A DNA stretch of 64,000 nt from Bog-1198 sp963727045 (lineage in GTDB: Bacteria > Pseudomonadota > Gammaproteobacteria > Steroidobacterales > Steroidobacteraceae): contig CAVSES010000002.1 in the NCBI GenBank assembly GCA_963727045.1, positions 1,612,001 through 1,676,000 on the forward strand, given 5' to 3'. The notes beneath the pieces are model-generated. The model searched no databases and was not told where the DNA came from. It saw only the letters and a list, made by a program, of their open reading frames with translations. Made by a program: the position numbers and the translations under genes. This document shows positions 8,255-17,833 of the stretch, in pieces. Position 1 is the first letter of the stretch, and every line of letters starts with the position of its first letter.

Positions 8255-9643
8255 ATGCGGCGCGACTATTTGAGCAATCCGGTTGACGCGCAGGGCGATG
8301 CGACGTTGCGCGCCATCGATGATTTCATCGAGGGCTACCTGGCGTACGAACAGCGCGCGGAGCGCGTCCTTGCAGCGGCGGACGCGGAGCCCGGGTCGTG
8401 CCTGGCCAACGTGTATTCGGGCCTGCTATGGATGTTGCTGGAGGCGCCTGCCGGAGCGCGCCGCGCCCAAAGATATCTCTCCGCCGCCGAGCGCGCGGCG
8501 CCGAACGCAACACGCCGCGAGCAACTCAACACGGCGATGCTGCGGTGCTGGGTGGACAACGATCTCAAGCGCACGTTGCGGCTTTGCGATCAGATCACGG
8601 ACGAATTTCCGCGCGATCTCGTCATCGTCAAGACGCATCAATACCTCGAATTCAATCGCGGCAACGCCCCAGAAATGTTGAGGGTGGTATTGAAGGTGTC
8701 GAAGGCGAACGCCGATGTCCCCTACGTGCACGGCATGGCCGCATTCGCATATGAACAATGCCATCTGTTGGATGATGCGGAAGCGGAATCGCGGACGGCG
8801 CTCGACATGCGGCGCAAGGAGCCCTGGGCGCAGCACGCGCTGGCGCACGTGTTGTTGACGCGCGGCCGGATCGATGAGGGGGCTTGCTTCCTCGAACAGG
8901 CGGCGGACACATGGACCGATTTGAACTCGTTCATGGTCACGCACCTGTGGTGGCACTTGGCCCTGTTCTACCTCAGTCAGGGCCGCGAGAGAGGAGCTTT
9001 GGAGCTCTATGATCGCTGCTGCTGGGGTGTGGCCAAGGATTACTCACAGGATCAGATTGGCGCGGTTTCGCTGCTCGCGAGACTCGAACTCGCCGGCGTC
9101 GATGTCGGGGCGCGTTGGCAGGATCTCGCCGATCATCTCGCCGCGCGGGCGCACGATACGGTGCTCCCGTTCCTGACGCTACAATACCTCTATGGATTGG
9201 CCCGCGCCGGGCGCCCGGAGGGGGAAGCTCTGTTGGAATCGGTGAGGCGCCGCGCCGGAGCCGCACCCTCATTTTCTCGCGAGACATGGCTAGAAGTCGC
9301 GCTGCCGGGATGCGAGGGACTGTATGCATACGCACGCGGCGACTACGCCGCCGCGTGGCGACATCTCGCTTCTTGCGTGCCGCGCATGGCTGAGATCGGC
9401 GGCAGTCACGCGCAACGGGATCTTTTCGAACAAATCCTCCTGGATGCCGCAATCAAAGACGGCCGGCAGGCCGCCGCTCAGCGCATGCTGGAGATGAGAC
9501 GCACGACCGACCCGCACGGGGTTCAGGTCAATTCGTGGCTGGCCTCGGTGTACGCCGAATTGGGCCTGCGGGACCTCGCGAACCGGGCCCGCGAACGCGC
9601 GCTGATCACGCGAACCCAACATCCCGACAACAGCTGGCCGTAA
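8255..9643 (+). CDS. Tetratricopeptide repeat protein, TTC38-like
   Basis: This cytosolic 462-residue helical-repeat protein resembles TTC38-type proteins. Diagnostic segments are EPWAQHALAHVLLTRGRIDEG (about residue 189) and VTHLWWHLALFYLSQG (about 228), with additional TPR-like pairs before and after. No signal peptide or enzyme domain is visible. The start ATG at 8255 follows a noncoding stretch; the frame is open further upstream, but that part is antisense to the propeller gene and unlike the family. Its function in bacteria is not established. An M20 peptidase gene follows 11 bp downstream, so the pair is likely an operon. Confidence 0.8.
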   Translation: MRRDYLSNPVDAQGDATLRAIDDFIEGYLAYEQRAERVLAAADAEPGSCLANVYSGLLWMLLEAPAGARRAQRYLSAAERAAPNATRREQLNTAMLRCWVDNDLKRTLRLCDQITDEFPRDLVIVKTHQYLEFNRGNAPEMLRVVLKVSKANADVPYVHGMAAFAYEQCHLLDDAEAESRTALDMRRKEPWAQHALAHVLLTRGRIDEGACFLEQAADTWTDLNSFMVTHLWWHLALFYLSQGRERGALELYDRCCWGVAKDYSQDQIGAVSLLARLELAGVDVGARWQDLADHLAARAHDTVLPFLTLQYLYGLARAGRPEGEALLESVRRRAGAAPSFSRETWLEVALPGCEGLYAYARGDYAAAWRHLASCVPRMAEIGGSHAQRDLFEQILLDAAIKDGRQAAAQRMLEMRRTTDPHGVQVNSWLASVYAELGLRDLANRARERALITRTQHPDNSWP

Positions 9644-9654
9644 GATCTCGGTCC

Positions 9655-10935
9655 ATGGCCGGCGAGGCGACGGAAAACTTGTTCAGAGCCATCGATGCGC
9701 GGCGGGAAGATCTCGTCGACCTGACCTGCGCACTGATCCGGTTTCCAACCGTGAACCCGCCGGGCGAGGCATATCGTCCGTGCGCGGAATTCATCGGCAA
9801 GCGCTTGGGCGCCCGCGGATTCGCAGTCGACTATGTTCGTGCCGCCGGCACACCCGGTGATGACGAGCGCCATCCACGCATCAATGTCATTGCGCGGCGC
9901 GACGGCGCGACGCCTGGACCGTGTGTGCATTTCAATAGTCACATCGATGTCGTGCAGCCGGGCGGCGGGTGGACCCTTGACCCGTATGCCGCCGTGGTGC
10001 GGGGCGGCAGAGTCTATGGCCGCGGCGCCTGCGACATGAAGGGCGGCCTTGCGGCGTCCATCATCGCGGTCGAAGCGCTGATCGATTGCGACACGAAATT
10101 GCCTGGAACGCTGGAGATTTCCGGCACCGTGGACGAGGAATCGGGCGGATTCGGCGGAGTGCATTTTCTGGCCGAGAGAGGCTGGTTCTCCCCGCCCCGC
10201 GTCGATCATGTCATCATTCCGGAGCCGCTCAATGTCGATCGCGTCTGCATCGGGCATCGCGGTGTGTGGTGGGCCGAGATCGAAACGCAAGGACGGACGG
10301 CGCACGGCTCGATGCCGTTCCTGGGAGATTGCGCGGTGCGCCACATGCATGCCGTCGTCGCGCGCCTGGAGCGCGACCTGTATCCCAAACTCGCGGCGCG
10401 GCACACGGATATGCCCGTGGTGCCGCCCGGCGCGCGTCGTGCGACCTTGAACATCAATTCGATCCACGGCGGTCTGGCGGAGACGCCCGGATACCCCGCG
10501 CCGCTGGTGCCCGACTCCTGCCGCATGGTCATCGACCGCCGGCTCCTGATCGAGGAGCGCCTCGACGCCGTCAAACACGAGATCCTCGAGTTGCTCGATC
10601 AGCTCGTCAAGGATCGCCCGGGATTCAACTACAGCATTCGCGACATTTTCGAGGTTCACCCCACGATGGCCGACCGCGATGGTCCGGTGGCTCGCAGCAC
10701 CGCCGCGGCAATCCGCCGTGTGTTCGGCCGGGATCCAGAGTTCGTCTGCTCGCCCGGCACCTACGACCAGAAGCACATCGACCGGATTGGCAAACTGCGG
10801 GAGTGCATTGCCTATGGCCCCGGCAAATTGGATCTGGCCCATCAGCCGGACGAGTACGTGGTCATTGAGGACATGGTCAACTCCGCCAAGGTCATGGCGC
10901 TGGCGGCCCGGTCGCTGCTCTGCGGAACCCAATGA
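9655..10935 (+). CDS. M20 family metallopeptidase (ArgE/DapE/carboxypeptidase G2 type)
   Basis: This 426-residue zinc hydrolase has HFNSHIDVV (metal-ligand His at about residue 93), GRGACDMKGG (bridging Asp at about 124) and TVDEESGG (catalytic and metal Glu at about 158-159). The dimerisation domain contains GRTAHGSMP, and a C-terminal segment HIDRIG completes the catalytic fold. The family cleaves N-acyl amino acids or peptides such as acetylornithine and succinyl-diaminopimelate. Which substrate applies is unclear, since no arg or dap genes flank it. It is probably cotranscribed with the TPR gene upstream and convergent with coaX. Confidence 0.9.
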   Translation: MAGEATENLFRAIDARREDLVDLTCALIRFPTVNPPGEAYRPCAEFIGKRLGARGFAVDYVRAAGTPGDDERHPRINVIARRDGATPGPCVHFNSHIDVVQPGGGWTLDPYAAVVRGGRVYGRGACDMKGGLAASIIAVEALIDCDTKLPGTLEISGTVDEESGGFGGVHFLAERGWFSPPRVDHVIIPEPLNVDRVCIGHRGVWWAEIETQGRTAHGSMPFLGDCAVRHMHAVVARLERDLYPKLAARHTDMPVVPPGARRATLNINSIHGGLAETPGYPAPLVPDSCRMVIDRRLLIEERLDAVKHEILELLDQLVKDRPGFNYSIRDIFEVHPTMADRDGPVARSTAAAIRRVFGRDPEFVCSPGTYDQKHIDRIGKLRECIAYGPGKLDLAHQPDEYVVIEDMVNSAKVMALAARSLLCGTQ

Positions 10936-10952
10936 AGCGTGCGACTCGCCGG

Positions 10953-11708
10953 CTAGCGAGGCTGCGCCGCGATGACCGCCAATCCCTGCAAGACGAGATC
11001 CGGTACGATTTCGCCGCGTGTGCGCATCGTGCCGGTGATCATGCCGGCATCTCCGCCCGTAATGAACAGTTTGGGCTTTATGCCGGTGCTTTGTTCGATC
11101 ACCTCGGCAGCGCGGTCAGCCATGCCCGCGAGCGCAAAGACGGCGCCGCGCGAGACCGCGCCGATGGTGTTGTTGGCCAAGATGCCCGCCAGCGAGGGCG
11201 TGCTGTGCATGGCCGCATTGGCGATGTCGCTGGTCCTATTCATCAACGCTTCGCGCATCATGTGGATGCCGGGCACGATGAGGCCGCCGAGATGCCGGCC
11301 GCCGGCATCCACGCTGTCGAGCTTGACTGCGGTACCGGCGTCGAGCACGCAAAGTGCCGAACGCGTCTTCGTCCACGCCCCGATCAGGCCGAGCCACCGG
11401 TCGGCGCCCAACAACGACGGATCAAGGTAGCCGTTGGTGAGCCCTTGAAACTCCGGTGTGGCAGTCACGAACTCGATGTTCACGCTAAACAACTTTTTCG
11501 TAAGGCGTGTCAGGCTCTTGGCCATTGCGGGTCCCGCAACGTTGGAGACCAGCACCCGGCTCGGGCGCTGTCCCGACCCGAACAGCGCGGTGGTCCAAAT
11601 GCCGGGCTTCGCATCTCGATGCACGATCGCCTGTTGGTCCGACAGCCCGGTGCTCGTGAGCCAAGCCCACTTCAGGCGAGTGTTCCCCACGTCGATTACC
11701 AAAATCAT
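10953..11708 (-). CDS. coaX: Type III pantothenate kinase (CoaX)
   Basis: This 251-residue ASKHA-fold kinase catalyses the first step of coenzyme A synthesis. It starts MILVIDVGNTRLKWA, the family phosphate-1 motif. GADRWLGLIGAW at about residue 100 and VLDAGTAVKLD at about 120 carry the catalytic Asp and phosphate-2 motif, and FITGGDAG lies near the C-terminus. ATG 11708 is chosen over an in-frame ATG at 11738 because it gives the canonical N-terminus. In many proteobacteria birA precedes coaX; here it does not, and apt lies divergently 290 bp away. Confidence 0.93.
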   Translation of the reverse strand: MILVIDVGNTRLKWAWLTSTGLSDQQAIVHRDAKPGIWTTALFGSGQRPSRVLVSNVAGPAMAKSLTRLTKKLFSVNIEFVTATPEFQGLTNGYLDPSLLGADRWLGLIGAWTKTRSALCVLDAGTAVKLDSVDAGGRHLGGLIVPGIHMMREALMNRTSDIANAAMHSTPSLAGILANNTIGAVSRGAVFALAGMADRAAEVIEQSTGIKPKLFITGGDAGMITGTMRTRGEIVPDLVLQGLAVIAAQPR

Positions 11709-11998
11709 GTTCGTTCGCCACCCTCGGTGCGCCCTCAAGCGCGCAAGCGCGCAAGGATAGCATCCGCTCCGTCCATCACGATGATTGCCAACTTGAATCA
11801 GTCACTTAAGACGGCGGGACGGGCTTCGGATCGCCGCCGATCTCCGCTATCACGGCAAATTTTGATTGAGATACCTTGGCGCTACCATATGATGCCGCCC
11901 GGCGCCCGCCGAAGCGGTCTCCGTAAAACTTCAGGCCGCGGTAAACTGCTTTTCGCTGTGACCCTACGGTGGGAATTGTCTTCACTCTGGTGGTGACC

Positions 11999-12502
11999 AT
12001 GTTCGATCTGAAGCAGGCGATTGCCGATGTGCCCGATTTCCCGCGGCCCGGCATCTTATTCCGCGATATCTCCCCGCTGCTGCGCAATCATTTCGACGCC
12101 ACTGTCCGAGCCCTGGATGCGCTGCTGACCGAAGAGGAATGGAGCGCAATCGACGCATTGGCGGGAATCGAGTCGCGAGGCTTCATTTTGGGAGCAGCCC
12201 TTGCGGAGCGCCGGCGCAAGGGATTCGTGTTGGTGCGCAAGCAAGGCAAACTGCCGCCCCCGGTGGTCGATGTGGCCTATGACCTCGAATACGGCTCCGG
12301 CGTCCTCGAAATGCAGCGCGGCAGCGGTCGTTTGATTCTGATCGATGATGTGCTGGCAACCGGCGGCACCATGTCCGCCGCCGCCGACCTGTGCGAACGC
12401 GCCGGCTACCAGCTTCAGGTGCTGGCGGCCCTCATTGATCTTAAAATCGTCACGAACTATTCATGGCGAACTCTGTGCTTGCGCGCGGCCATCAACTACT
12501 GA
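11999..12502 (+). CDS. apt: Adenine phosphoribosyltransferase (Apt)
   Basis: This 167-residue purine salvage enzyme makes AMP from adenine and PRPP. The N-terminal FPRPGILFRDISPLL is the Apt signature. GIESRGFILGAALA (about residues 54-67) and the PRPP loop LILIDDVLATGGTM (about 113-126) complete the active site. The ATG at 11999 gives the usual family length of 165-180. A nucleosidase gene begins 35 bp downstream. Adenine released by an MTA/SAH nucleosidase is the substrate of Apt, so the pair makes metabolic sense. Confidence 0.95.
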   Translation: MFDLKQAIADVPDFPRPGILFRDISPLLRNHFDATVRALDALLTEEEWSAIDALAGIESRGFILGAALAERRRKGFVLVRKQGKLPPPVVDVAYDLEYGSGVLEMQRGSGRLILIDDVLATGGTMSAAADLCERAGYQLQVLAALIDLKIVTNYSWRTLCLRAAINY

Positions 12503-12537
12503 GCGCCCTTCCGTGAGGCGTGGGCGCGGAACCTTGA

Positions 12538-13125
12538 ATGGCTGAGCTGCCGCGTACGCTGGTGGTCATCGCCTTGCGGGCCGAGTCCGCGGGAGTATTC
12601 GAGGCAGCAAACATTCCCGTTCTTTATTGCGGCGTCGGCAAGGTCAATGCGGCCATGGCGCTCGCGCGGGAGCTGACCCGCTACAGGCTGCAGGCCGAGG
12701 CTATGCCGCTGGTCCTGAATTTCGGCTCCGCCGGCAGCCGGCGCCGCGCTGCCGGGACGATGGTGGCATGCCATGAGTTCGTCCAGCGCGACATGGACGT
12801 CAGTGGTTTGGGATTTCCGTTGGGGGTGACCCCGTATGACGACGTCCCTGCGCGATTGAGTTTCGATCCCTTGTTCGAGCGGCTGCCGTCCGCCGTCTGC
12901 GGCAGCGGCGATTCGTTCGCCACGGTGGTCGGCGAGATGGACTGCGATGTCGTCGATATGGAAGGCTATGCGCTTGCAAAGGTATGCTGGTGCGAAGGGG
13001 CGCCGTTCGCCTGCGCCAAGTATGTGAGCGACGGCGCGGATCACACCGCGGCGGACGATTGGCAGCGCAACGTGCATAGGGCGGCCGACGAATTCCTGCG
13101 CTTGTACCTCGACGTCGTGCGATAG
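12538..13125 (+). CDS. Phosphorylase-family nucleosidase, MTA/SAH nucleosidase-like
   Basis: This 195-residue protein has the nucleoside phosphorylase fold seen in methylthioadenosine/S-adenosylhomocysteine nucleosidases. Visible are the N-terminal strand LVVIALRAESAG, the CGVGKVNAA loop, LVLNFGSAGS, and the nucleoside-binding segment DVVDMEGYALAKVC with the Met-Glu pair that contacts ribose. A C-terminal SDGAD supplies the expected catalytic Asp. It is somewhat shorter than E. coli MtnN (232). It follows apt closely, supporting an adenine-releasing reaction coupled to salvage. Adenine specificity is inferred, not proven. Confidence 0.75.
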   Translation: MAELPRTLVVIALRAESAGVFEAANIPVLYCGVGKVNAAMALARELTRYRLQAEAMPLVLNFGSAGSRRRAAGTMVACHEFVQRDMDVSGLGFPLGVTPYDDVPARLSFDPLFERLPSAVCGSGDSFATVVGEMDCDVVDMEGYALAKVCWCEGAPFACAKYVSDGADHTAADDWQRNVHRAADEFLRLYLDVVR

Positions 13126-13170
13126 TCACAGAGTGATCATCATGCGCCGGCAGCACGGAGACCCACCGGC

Positions 13171-15456
13171 TTGGTGAAAGTCGTCTGCCTCGCGTGGCTT
13201 TTCGCATCGGCGTTGCCCGCCGCAACGCACGCTGCGGTCCAGGTGATCGTCGGAGCCACGCCGATCCAAGACGGCGAGGCGAAGACTGCCGGGGACATCA
13301 CGATCGTCAACGAGAGGCTGGCATTCGCCCTTGCGGTCGGATCGCCCGCACCCTATGGGGTGCCGCGCGGTGCGATCATCGATGTGGCGCCGGTGGTGAA
13401 CGGCAAGATCGGCCGCGATTGCGTCGTATTCGCCGATTTCATTCCTGACAACTGGTCGGCCTGGCCCAACACCTTCCAGCACATCGAGATACTCGAAAGC
13501 GGGCCCAAAAGAGCGGTTGTGCGGACGGTGCGCGATTGGGGCAGGGTAACTCTCACGACTCTCTACACGCTCCGGACGAACGCCGATTCGGTGGAGATTC
13601 GCGCGACCATGAGCAATGGCGGCGCTGCACTGTCCGGCTTGTTGTCGGGATTCACTCTATGGCCGAAGCGCGGCTATTTTTTCGGTGTTCCGGGATTGGC
13701 GGCGGTCCCCCGAGGAGGAACCGAGGGGGCGCTCTCCGATCGCGTGGTTGCCTATGATGAGGATTGGACCGTCGCGCTGCATGCGCCATACGCCGATCAT
13801 GTTGCGGACGGGTCGATGGATATGTATCAGTCGCACACCTTGCGGGCCGGTGAAAAGCGGACGTTCGAGGCATGGCTGCAGGTCGGATCGAAAGGAGACC
13901 TGAAGCCGATCGTGGCGGCCGAGATCGCGCGCAAGCGCGTGGCGTCCGGGATCGTTCGCGGCGCGGTCACCGTTGCGGACGGCACCGCAGTCGACGCGCC
14001 GGTCGTGGTGATCGAAAAGCAGGGCAAGCCTTACGCGTGGGTGCTCGGCCGCCGCGGCGAGTACCAAGTGGCGCTGCCGGTCGGCGATTATGCCGTATAC
14101 GCGACTGCCAGGAACCATTCTGAGAGCGAGAAGATTCCCGTACAGGTCGCCGCGGGTGCGGTTGCGGTGCGTGATTTCCGCGATTTGCAGTTGCCGGGGA
14201 GCATTCGATGGAACGTCGCCGATGCACGCACGGGCAAGCCTCTGGACGCGCGCATCAGCATCGCGCAGGGTCAAAAGCCGCTGGTCGAGTTTCTTGGGCG
14301 CAAGACGTTCTTTACGGAACTCGATCTCCAGGGTCGAGTCGACGCACCGATCGCACCCGGCCACTATATTTTCACCGTGTCGGCGGGCGGCGGCTTCCTG
14401 GCCGCGAGACAACAGGTGGAACTCTCGGTCGTTCCCGGCGAAGTCCGGGTGTCGAACGTCGAGGTCAGGCGCCTGTTCGATCCGCCCGAAAGTCATTGGT
14501 ATTCGGCGGATTTGCATCACCACGCCGATCAAGCGGAGGCGGTGACTCCGCCCGAGGAACTGGCCCGCTCCCAGCTTGCAGCCGGGCTCGATGTGCTGTT
14601 CGTCAGTGATCATGATTCGACCGTGAATCACACTGTCTTGCAGGCAATCGCCGATCGCCGCGGCATGGCGTTCATACCGGCCGTCGAGCTGTCGGCGTCG
14701 TGGGGCCATTTCAATGCATATCCGTTGCGGGCCGGCCAGACACTTCAAATCGACACGGCAACCGCCACCATCGACGGCATCATCAAGGAGGGACGGCGCC
14801 AGGGTGCGAGCGTCATCCAGGTGAATCACCCGTTCATTCCGTACGGCTACTTCACCAGCGTGCGCGCCGGCGCGGCGCCGGGCGGCTTCAATCCGGATTT
14901 CGATTTGGTAGAAATCAATGCGGTCGAGCCCGCCGACGATGAGAAAGTGCTGCGCACGCTTTGGAATTTCTGGAATGCCGGACATCACTACTACCTCGCC
15001 GCGGGAACCGATACGCACGATGTATGGCACAACGAATCGGGCTCGGTGCGCGCGTTCGCGCATATCGAGGGTTTGGTGACTGCCGAGGCGTTTGCGCAGG
15101 CACTCAAGGTGGGGCACGGCTACGTGACGTTCGGACCGCTGATCTTTCCGTCGGTGATGTTTGGCGATGAACTGAAAGTGAAGCCCGGCGAGTCATTCAG
15201 CCTCGGGTTCGATCTGAAGGCAGTATATGGAATCAAACGGGTCGAACTCATCGGTTCCGGGACGGTGCTCAAAACAGATTCGTTCGATCCGCCGCCGCTT
15301 GCGGCGCACGTCGATTTTCCGCTCCGCACCGAGCGCCGCGCCTGGTATTCGTTGATCGTGGAAGACGGCCAAGGTCACAAGGCCTACACCGACCCGATCT
15401 GGGTCGATCCCGTCAGGCCGTTCGAGGCTGCACAGAATCCCGCTTTGGACCGCTGA
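13171..15456 (+). CDS. Secreted CehA/McbA-family metallohydrolase (PHP domain)
   Basis: This is a 760-residue exported protein. A signal peptide (CLAWLFASALPAATHA) is followed by about 400 residues of beta-rich, carboxypeptidase-regulatory-like sequence and then a C-terminal PHP metal-dependent hydrolase domain. Metal motifs are ADLHHHAD at about residue 445, FVSDHDS at about 476, and later ELSASWGHFNAYPL, VNHPF and GTDTHD. CehA and McbA of this family hydrolyse the carbamate carbaryl; most members have unknown substrates. No ATG fits: the start is TTG 13171 or GTG 13174, with GGAG upstream at 13157. It is convergent with the DUF2147 gene. Confidence 0.82.
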   Translation: MVKVVCLAWLFASALPAATHAAVQVIVGATPIQDGEAKTAGDITIVNERLAFALAVGSPAPYGVPRGAIIDVAPVVNGKIGRDCVVFADFIPDNWSAWPNTFQHIEILESGPKRAVVRTVRDWGRVTLTTLYTLRTNADSVEIRATMSNGGAALSGLLSGFTLWPKRGYFFGVPGLAAVPRGGTEGALSDRVVAYDEDWTVALHAPYADHVADGSMDMYQSHTLRAGEKRTFEAWLQVGSKGDLKPIVAAEIARKRVASGIVRGAVTVADGTAVDAPVVVIEKQGKPYAWVLGRRGEYQVALPVGDYAVYATARNHSESEKIPVQVAAGAVAVRDFRDLQLPGSIRWNVADARTGKPLDARISIAQGQKPLVEFLGRKTFFTELDLQGRVDAPIAPGHYIFTVSAGGGFLAARQQVELSVVPGEVRVSNVEVRRLFDPPESHWYSADLHHHADQAEAVTPPEELARSQLAAGLDVLFVSDHDSTVNHTVLQAIADRRGMAFIPAVELSASWGHFNAYPLRAGQTLQIDTATATIDGIIKEGRRQGASVIQVNHPFIPYGYFTSVRAGAAPGGFNPDFDLVEINAVEPADDEKVLRTLWNFWNAGHHYYLAAGTDTHDVWHNESGSVRAFAHIEGLVTAEAFAQALKVGHGYVTFGPLIFPSVMFGDELKVKPGESFSLGFDLKAVYGIKRVELIGSGTVLKTDSFDPPPLAAHVDFPLRTERRAWYSLIVEDGQGHKAYTDPIWVDPVRPFEAAQNPALDR

Positions 15457-15460
15457 CGGC

Positions 15461-15916
15461 TCAGTCCTGCCGGTGCCAAGTCTGCGACCGGCCCAGAAGC
15501 GAAAATCCGATGAAGCCGCGCACCGCGAGAACGGTCCCACCCTCTGCCAAGTGGAACTTGCAGCGATACACGGAGCCATTGTCGGGATCGAGAATGTCGC
15601 CGCCGCCGTATTCGCCGTCCCGCGCCTTCACATTGCGGATGATTAGAAGCCCGATCATCGGTTGATTCTTGCGCTCGTCGGTGCAGGCCGAACATACGCG
15701 GGTTTCGGCACCGGGAGTGAAACTCTGTTCGATTCGTCCGAAGTATTTCCCGTCCTCAACATAGATGCGCACCAGGGCGCGAGGCATTCCCGTCTTGTCA
15801 TCGACGGTCTTCCACAAGCCGATCGGCGATTGCAGGTCGGCTGCGTGAGATATGAACGCGGGCATGGCGGCAAGGGCCAGCAATGCGATCGCCGCGAAGA
15901 AATTGCGTGTTTTCAT
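15461..15916 (-). CDS. DUF2147 domain-containing exported protein
   Basis: This 151-residue protein has a signal peptide (FFAAIALLALAAMPAFISHA) and a DUF2147 domain, recognised from SPIGLWKTVDDKTGMPRALV, the GRIEQ strand and the closing RGFIGFSLLGRSQTW. A CSAC pair sits at about residue 77. DUF2147 proteins are small periplasmic beta-barrel-like proteins of unknown function. It starts 3 bp after the end of the gamma-glutamyltransferase gene on the same strand, so it is probably the distal gene of that transcript. Confidence 0.88.
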   Translation of the reverse strand: MKTRNFFAAIALLALAAMPAFISHAADLQSPIGLWKTVDDKTGMPRALVRIYVEDGKYFGRIEQSFTPGAETRVCSACTDERKNQPMIGLLIIRNVKARDGEYGGGDILDPDNGSVYRCKFHLAEGGTVLAVRGFIGFSLLGRSQTWHRQD

Positions 15917-15919
15917 TGG

Positions 15920-17710
15920 CTACCACCCCACCGCTTGTCCGTCCTTTCGATGATCCGATGCGCCGCGATACACCCCGTCGATGGGCTCATCGGCGGCCGT
16001 GCCGTCGCGCGGTCCTGCCTTGCCCGCACGGGACCCCGCCGCAGGTGTGAACGAGACCGCCTGATAGCCGCCCATGTCCCCGCCGTCCGCCGGGACCACC
16101 GTGTGTCCGAGCGATCTCAAATCCGGTCCCACCAGGTGAAAGAGGCTCGACTCCAGCTGCACCGTGTTCGTGGCCTGCGCGTGCGAGAAGCGTGCGGCAT
16201 CGCTGGCGGCCTGCACGTTGGCGCCGAAGTCTATCATGTCGATCAGCACCTGCACGTGTCCCTGCGCCTGCTGACTGCCGCCCATGAGGCCGAACGCGGT
16301 GAGCGGCCGTCCGTCCTTCATCACGAATCCCGGCAGCAGGGTATGGAAAGGCCGCTTTCCCGGAGCGATGACATTCGGGCTGCGCGGGTCCAGGGAAAAG
16401 AGCGCAGCGCGGTCGTTCAGCACGAAGCCGAAGCCGGGAACCGTGATGCCGGAGCCGAAGGTGTCGTAGATGCTGTATATGAACGACACCATGTTGCCCC
16501 AGCGATCGGCCGTGACCAGATAGACCGTGCCGCCGACCGGATCGCCCTTGGACTCGGGGATGCCCGCCTTGCCGAGATCGATGCGCGCGCATTGCTCCGC
16601 TGCGTAGTCCTTCGAGATGAGCCGGGATATCGGAATCTCTGCGAATTGCGGATCGGCGTTGTAGGCGTACAAGTCGGCATATGCGATCTTCTTGGCCTCG
16701 ATCAGCAGATGCCAATAAAGCGCCGACCTTGGACCGAGTGCCGCGAGGTCGACACCCAATTTGGGGGCGCACGCCTCGAGGATATTCAACATCTCCAAAA
16801 CCGCGAATCCTTGAGTGTTTGGTGGAAGCTCGAACACATCGTAGCCATGGTAGTTCGTCGAGATCGGTGTAACCCAGTCCGCCCGGGTATTGGCGAGATC
16901 CGCCGCCGTAAAGGTTCCACCGAGAGAGCGGGATTTGGCCAGGATGGCCGATGCAATCTCACCCTGGTAGAACGCGTCGCGGCCCTGCGCCTGCAGGACG
17001 TGAAACGCGTGCGCAAGATCTCGATTGCGGAACACGCTGTAAGTGGCCGGCGGTTTGCCGCCTGGAAGGTAGGTCCTGACCGAATCTGGGTCCGCACGCA
17101 GGACTTCGGCGCCCTCCGTCCAATCGCCGTGGATGCGTTCCGTGACCGCAAATCCCTGCTCGGCAAGATCCACCGCAGGCTGCAACAATTCCCCGAATCC
17201 TTTTGTTCCCGCGCGCTTGAGCAGAACGTCCCAGGCATCCACGGTTCCCGGCACGGTGGCGGAGTCGATTCCGTGAAGCGGCATTTGACCTGGGGAGCCG
17301 CGCCCGGCCAAATGCTTCGGCGTCGCTCCGGAGGAAGATCGGCCGCTGCCGTTCAAAGCCACCAGCCGGTTCTCCTTCGCCGACCAGGCGATGACGAAGA
17401 CATCGCCGCCTATGCCCGCGCTGCCGGGTTCGACGACGTTCATCACGGCCGCAGTGGCCACGGCGGCGTCGAATGCATTGCCGCCATTCTTCAATATCTG
17501 CAGACCGGCCTGCGCTGCGAGCGGCTGGCTGGTCGCCACGATTCCGTTGCGGGCCAGGACCTCCGAGCGGGACTGCGGCAGCCAGCCGCCGGAGCGGTCA
17601 CCGCGGGTCGCGGAGAATTCGGCGGCGTGATTTTGTGGGGCGGTTAGCATGACACCCAATGCCACGACGTGAGTCACCGGTGAACGAGCGGATCGGCAGC
17701 CTCGCGTCAC
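15920..17710 (-). CDS. ggt: Gamma-glutamyltransferase family protein
   Basis: This 596-residue Ntn-hydrolase is made as a proenzyme that cleaves itself before a conserved threonine. The candidate nucleophile is in GGTVYLVTADRWGN at about residue 394. The large-subunit start (VATSQPLAAQAGLQILKNGGNAFDAAVA), substrate-binding NGSGRSS, and small-subunit GFVLNDRAALF with LMGGSQQAQGHVQ all match the family. The nucleophile context (GGTVYL) resembles the YwrD-like branch rather than classical E. coli Ggt (TTHFS), so acylase activity is possible. The start is GTG 17710 with a signal-like stretch at residues 12-29. The enzyme is likely periplasmic and acts on gamma-glutamyl peptides such as glutathione. 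Confidence 0.88.
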   Translation of the reverse strand: MTRGCRSARSPVTHVVALGVMLTAPQNHAAEFSATRGDRSGGWLPQSRSEVLARNGIVATSQPLAAQAGLQILKNGGNAFDAAVATAAVMNVVEPGSAGIGGDVFVIAWSAKENRLVALNGSGRSSSGATPKHLAGRGSPGQMPLHGIDSATVPGTVDAWDVLLKRAGTKGFGELLQPAVDLAEQGFAVTERIHGDWTEGAEVLRADPDSVRTYLPGGKPPATYSVFRNRDLAHAFHVLQAQGRDAFYQGEIASAILAKSRSLGGTFTAADLANTRADWVTPISTNYHGYDVFELPPNTQGFAVLEMLNILEACAPKLGVDLAALGPRSALYWHLLIEAKKIAYADLYAYNADPQFAEIPISRLISKDYAAEQCARIDLGKAGIPESKGDPVGGTVYLVTADRWGNMVSFIYSIYDTFGSGITVPGFGFVLNDRAALFSLDPRSPNVIAPGKRPFHTLLPGFVMKDGRPLTAFGLMGGSQQAQGHVQVLIDMIDFGANVQAASDAARFSHAQATNTVQLESSLFHLVGPDLRSLGHTVVPADGGDMGGYQAVSFTPAAGSRAGKAGPRDGTAADEPIDGVYRGASDHRKDGQAVGW

Positions 17711-17833
17711 GCGATGGACCTTTTGGATCGAAAGCTGCGGATCACATTACCACAATGACGCGCATTTGGACGCCGGTTCCCGGCGCATGCGGTACCGCGA
17801 CATTGCGGCGCGAATATGGGCATCCGGTCGCGC

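Noticed and set aside
13657..15117. 486-codon antisense frame within the PHP hydrolase gene
   Set aside because: A mirror of the coding frame with shadow composition; the plus-strand metal motifs show which strand is real.
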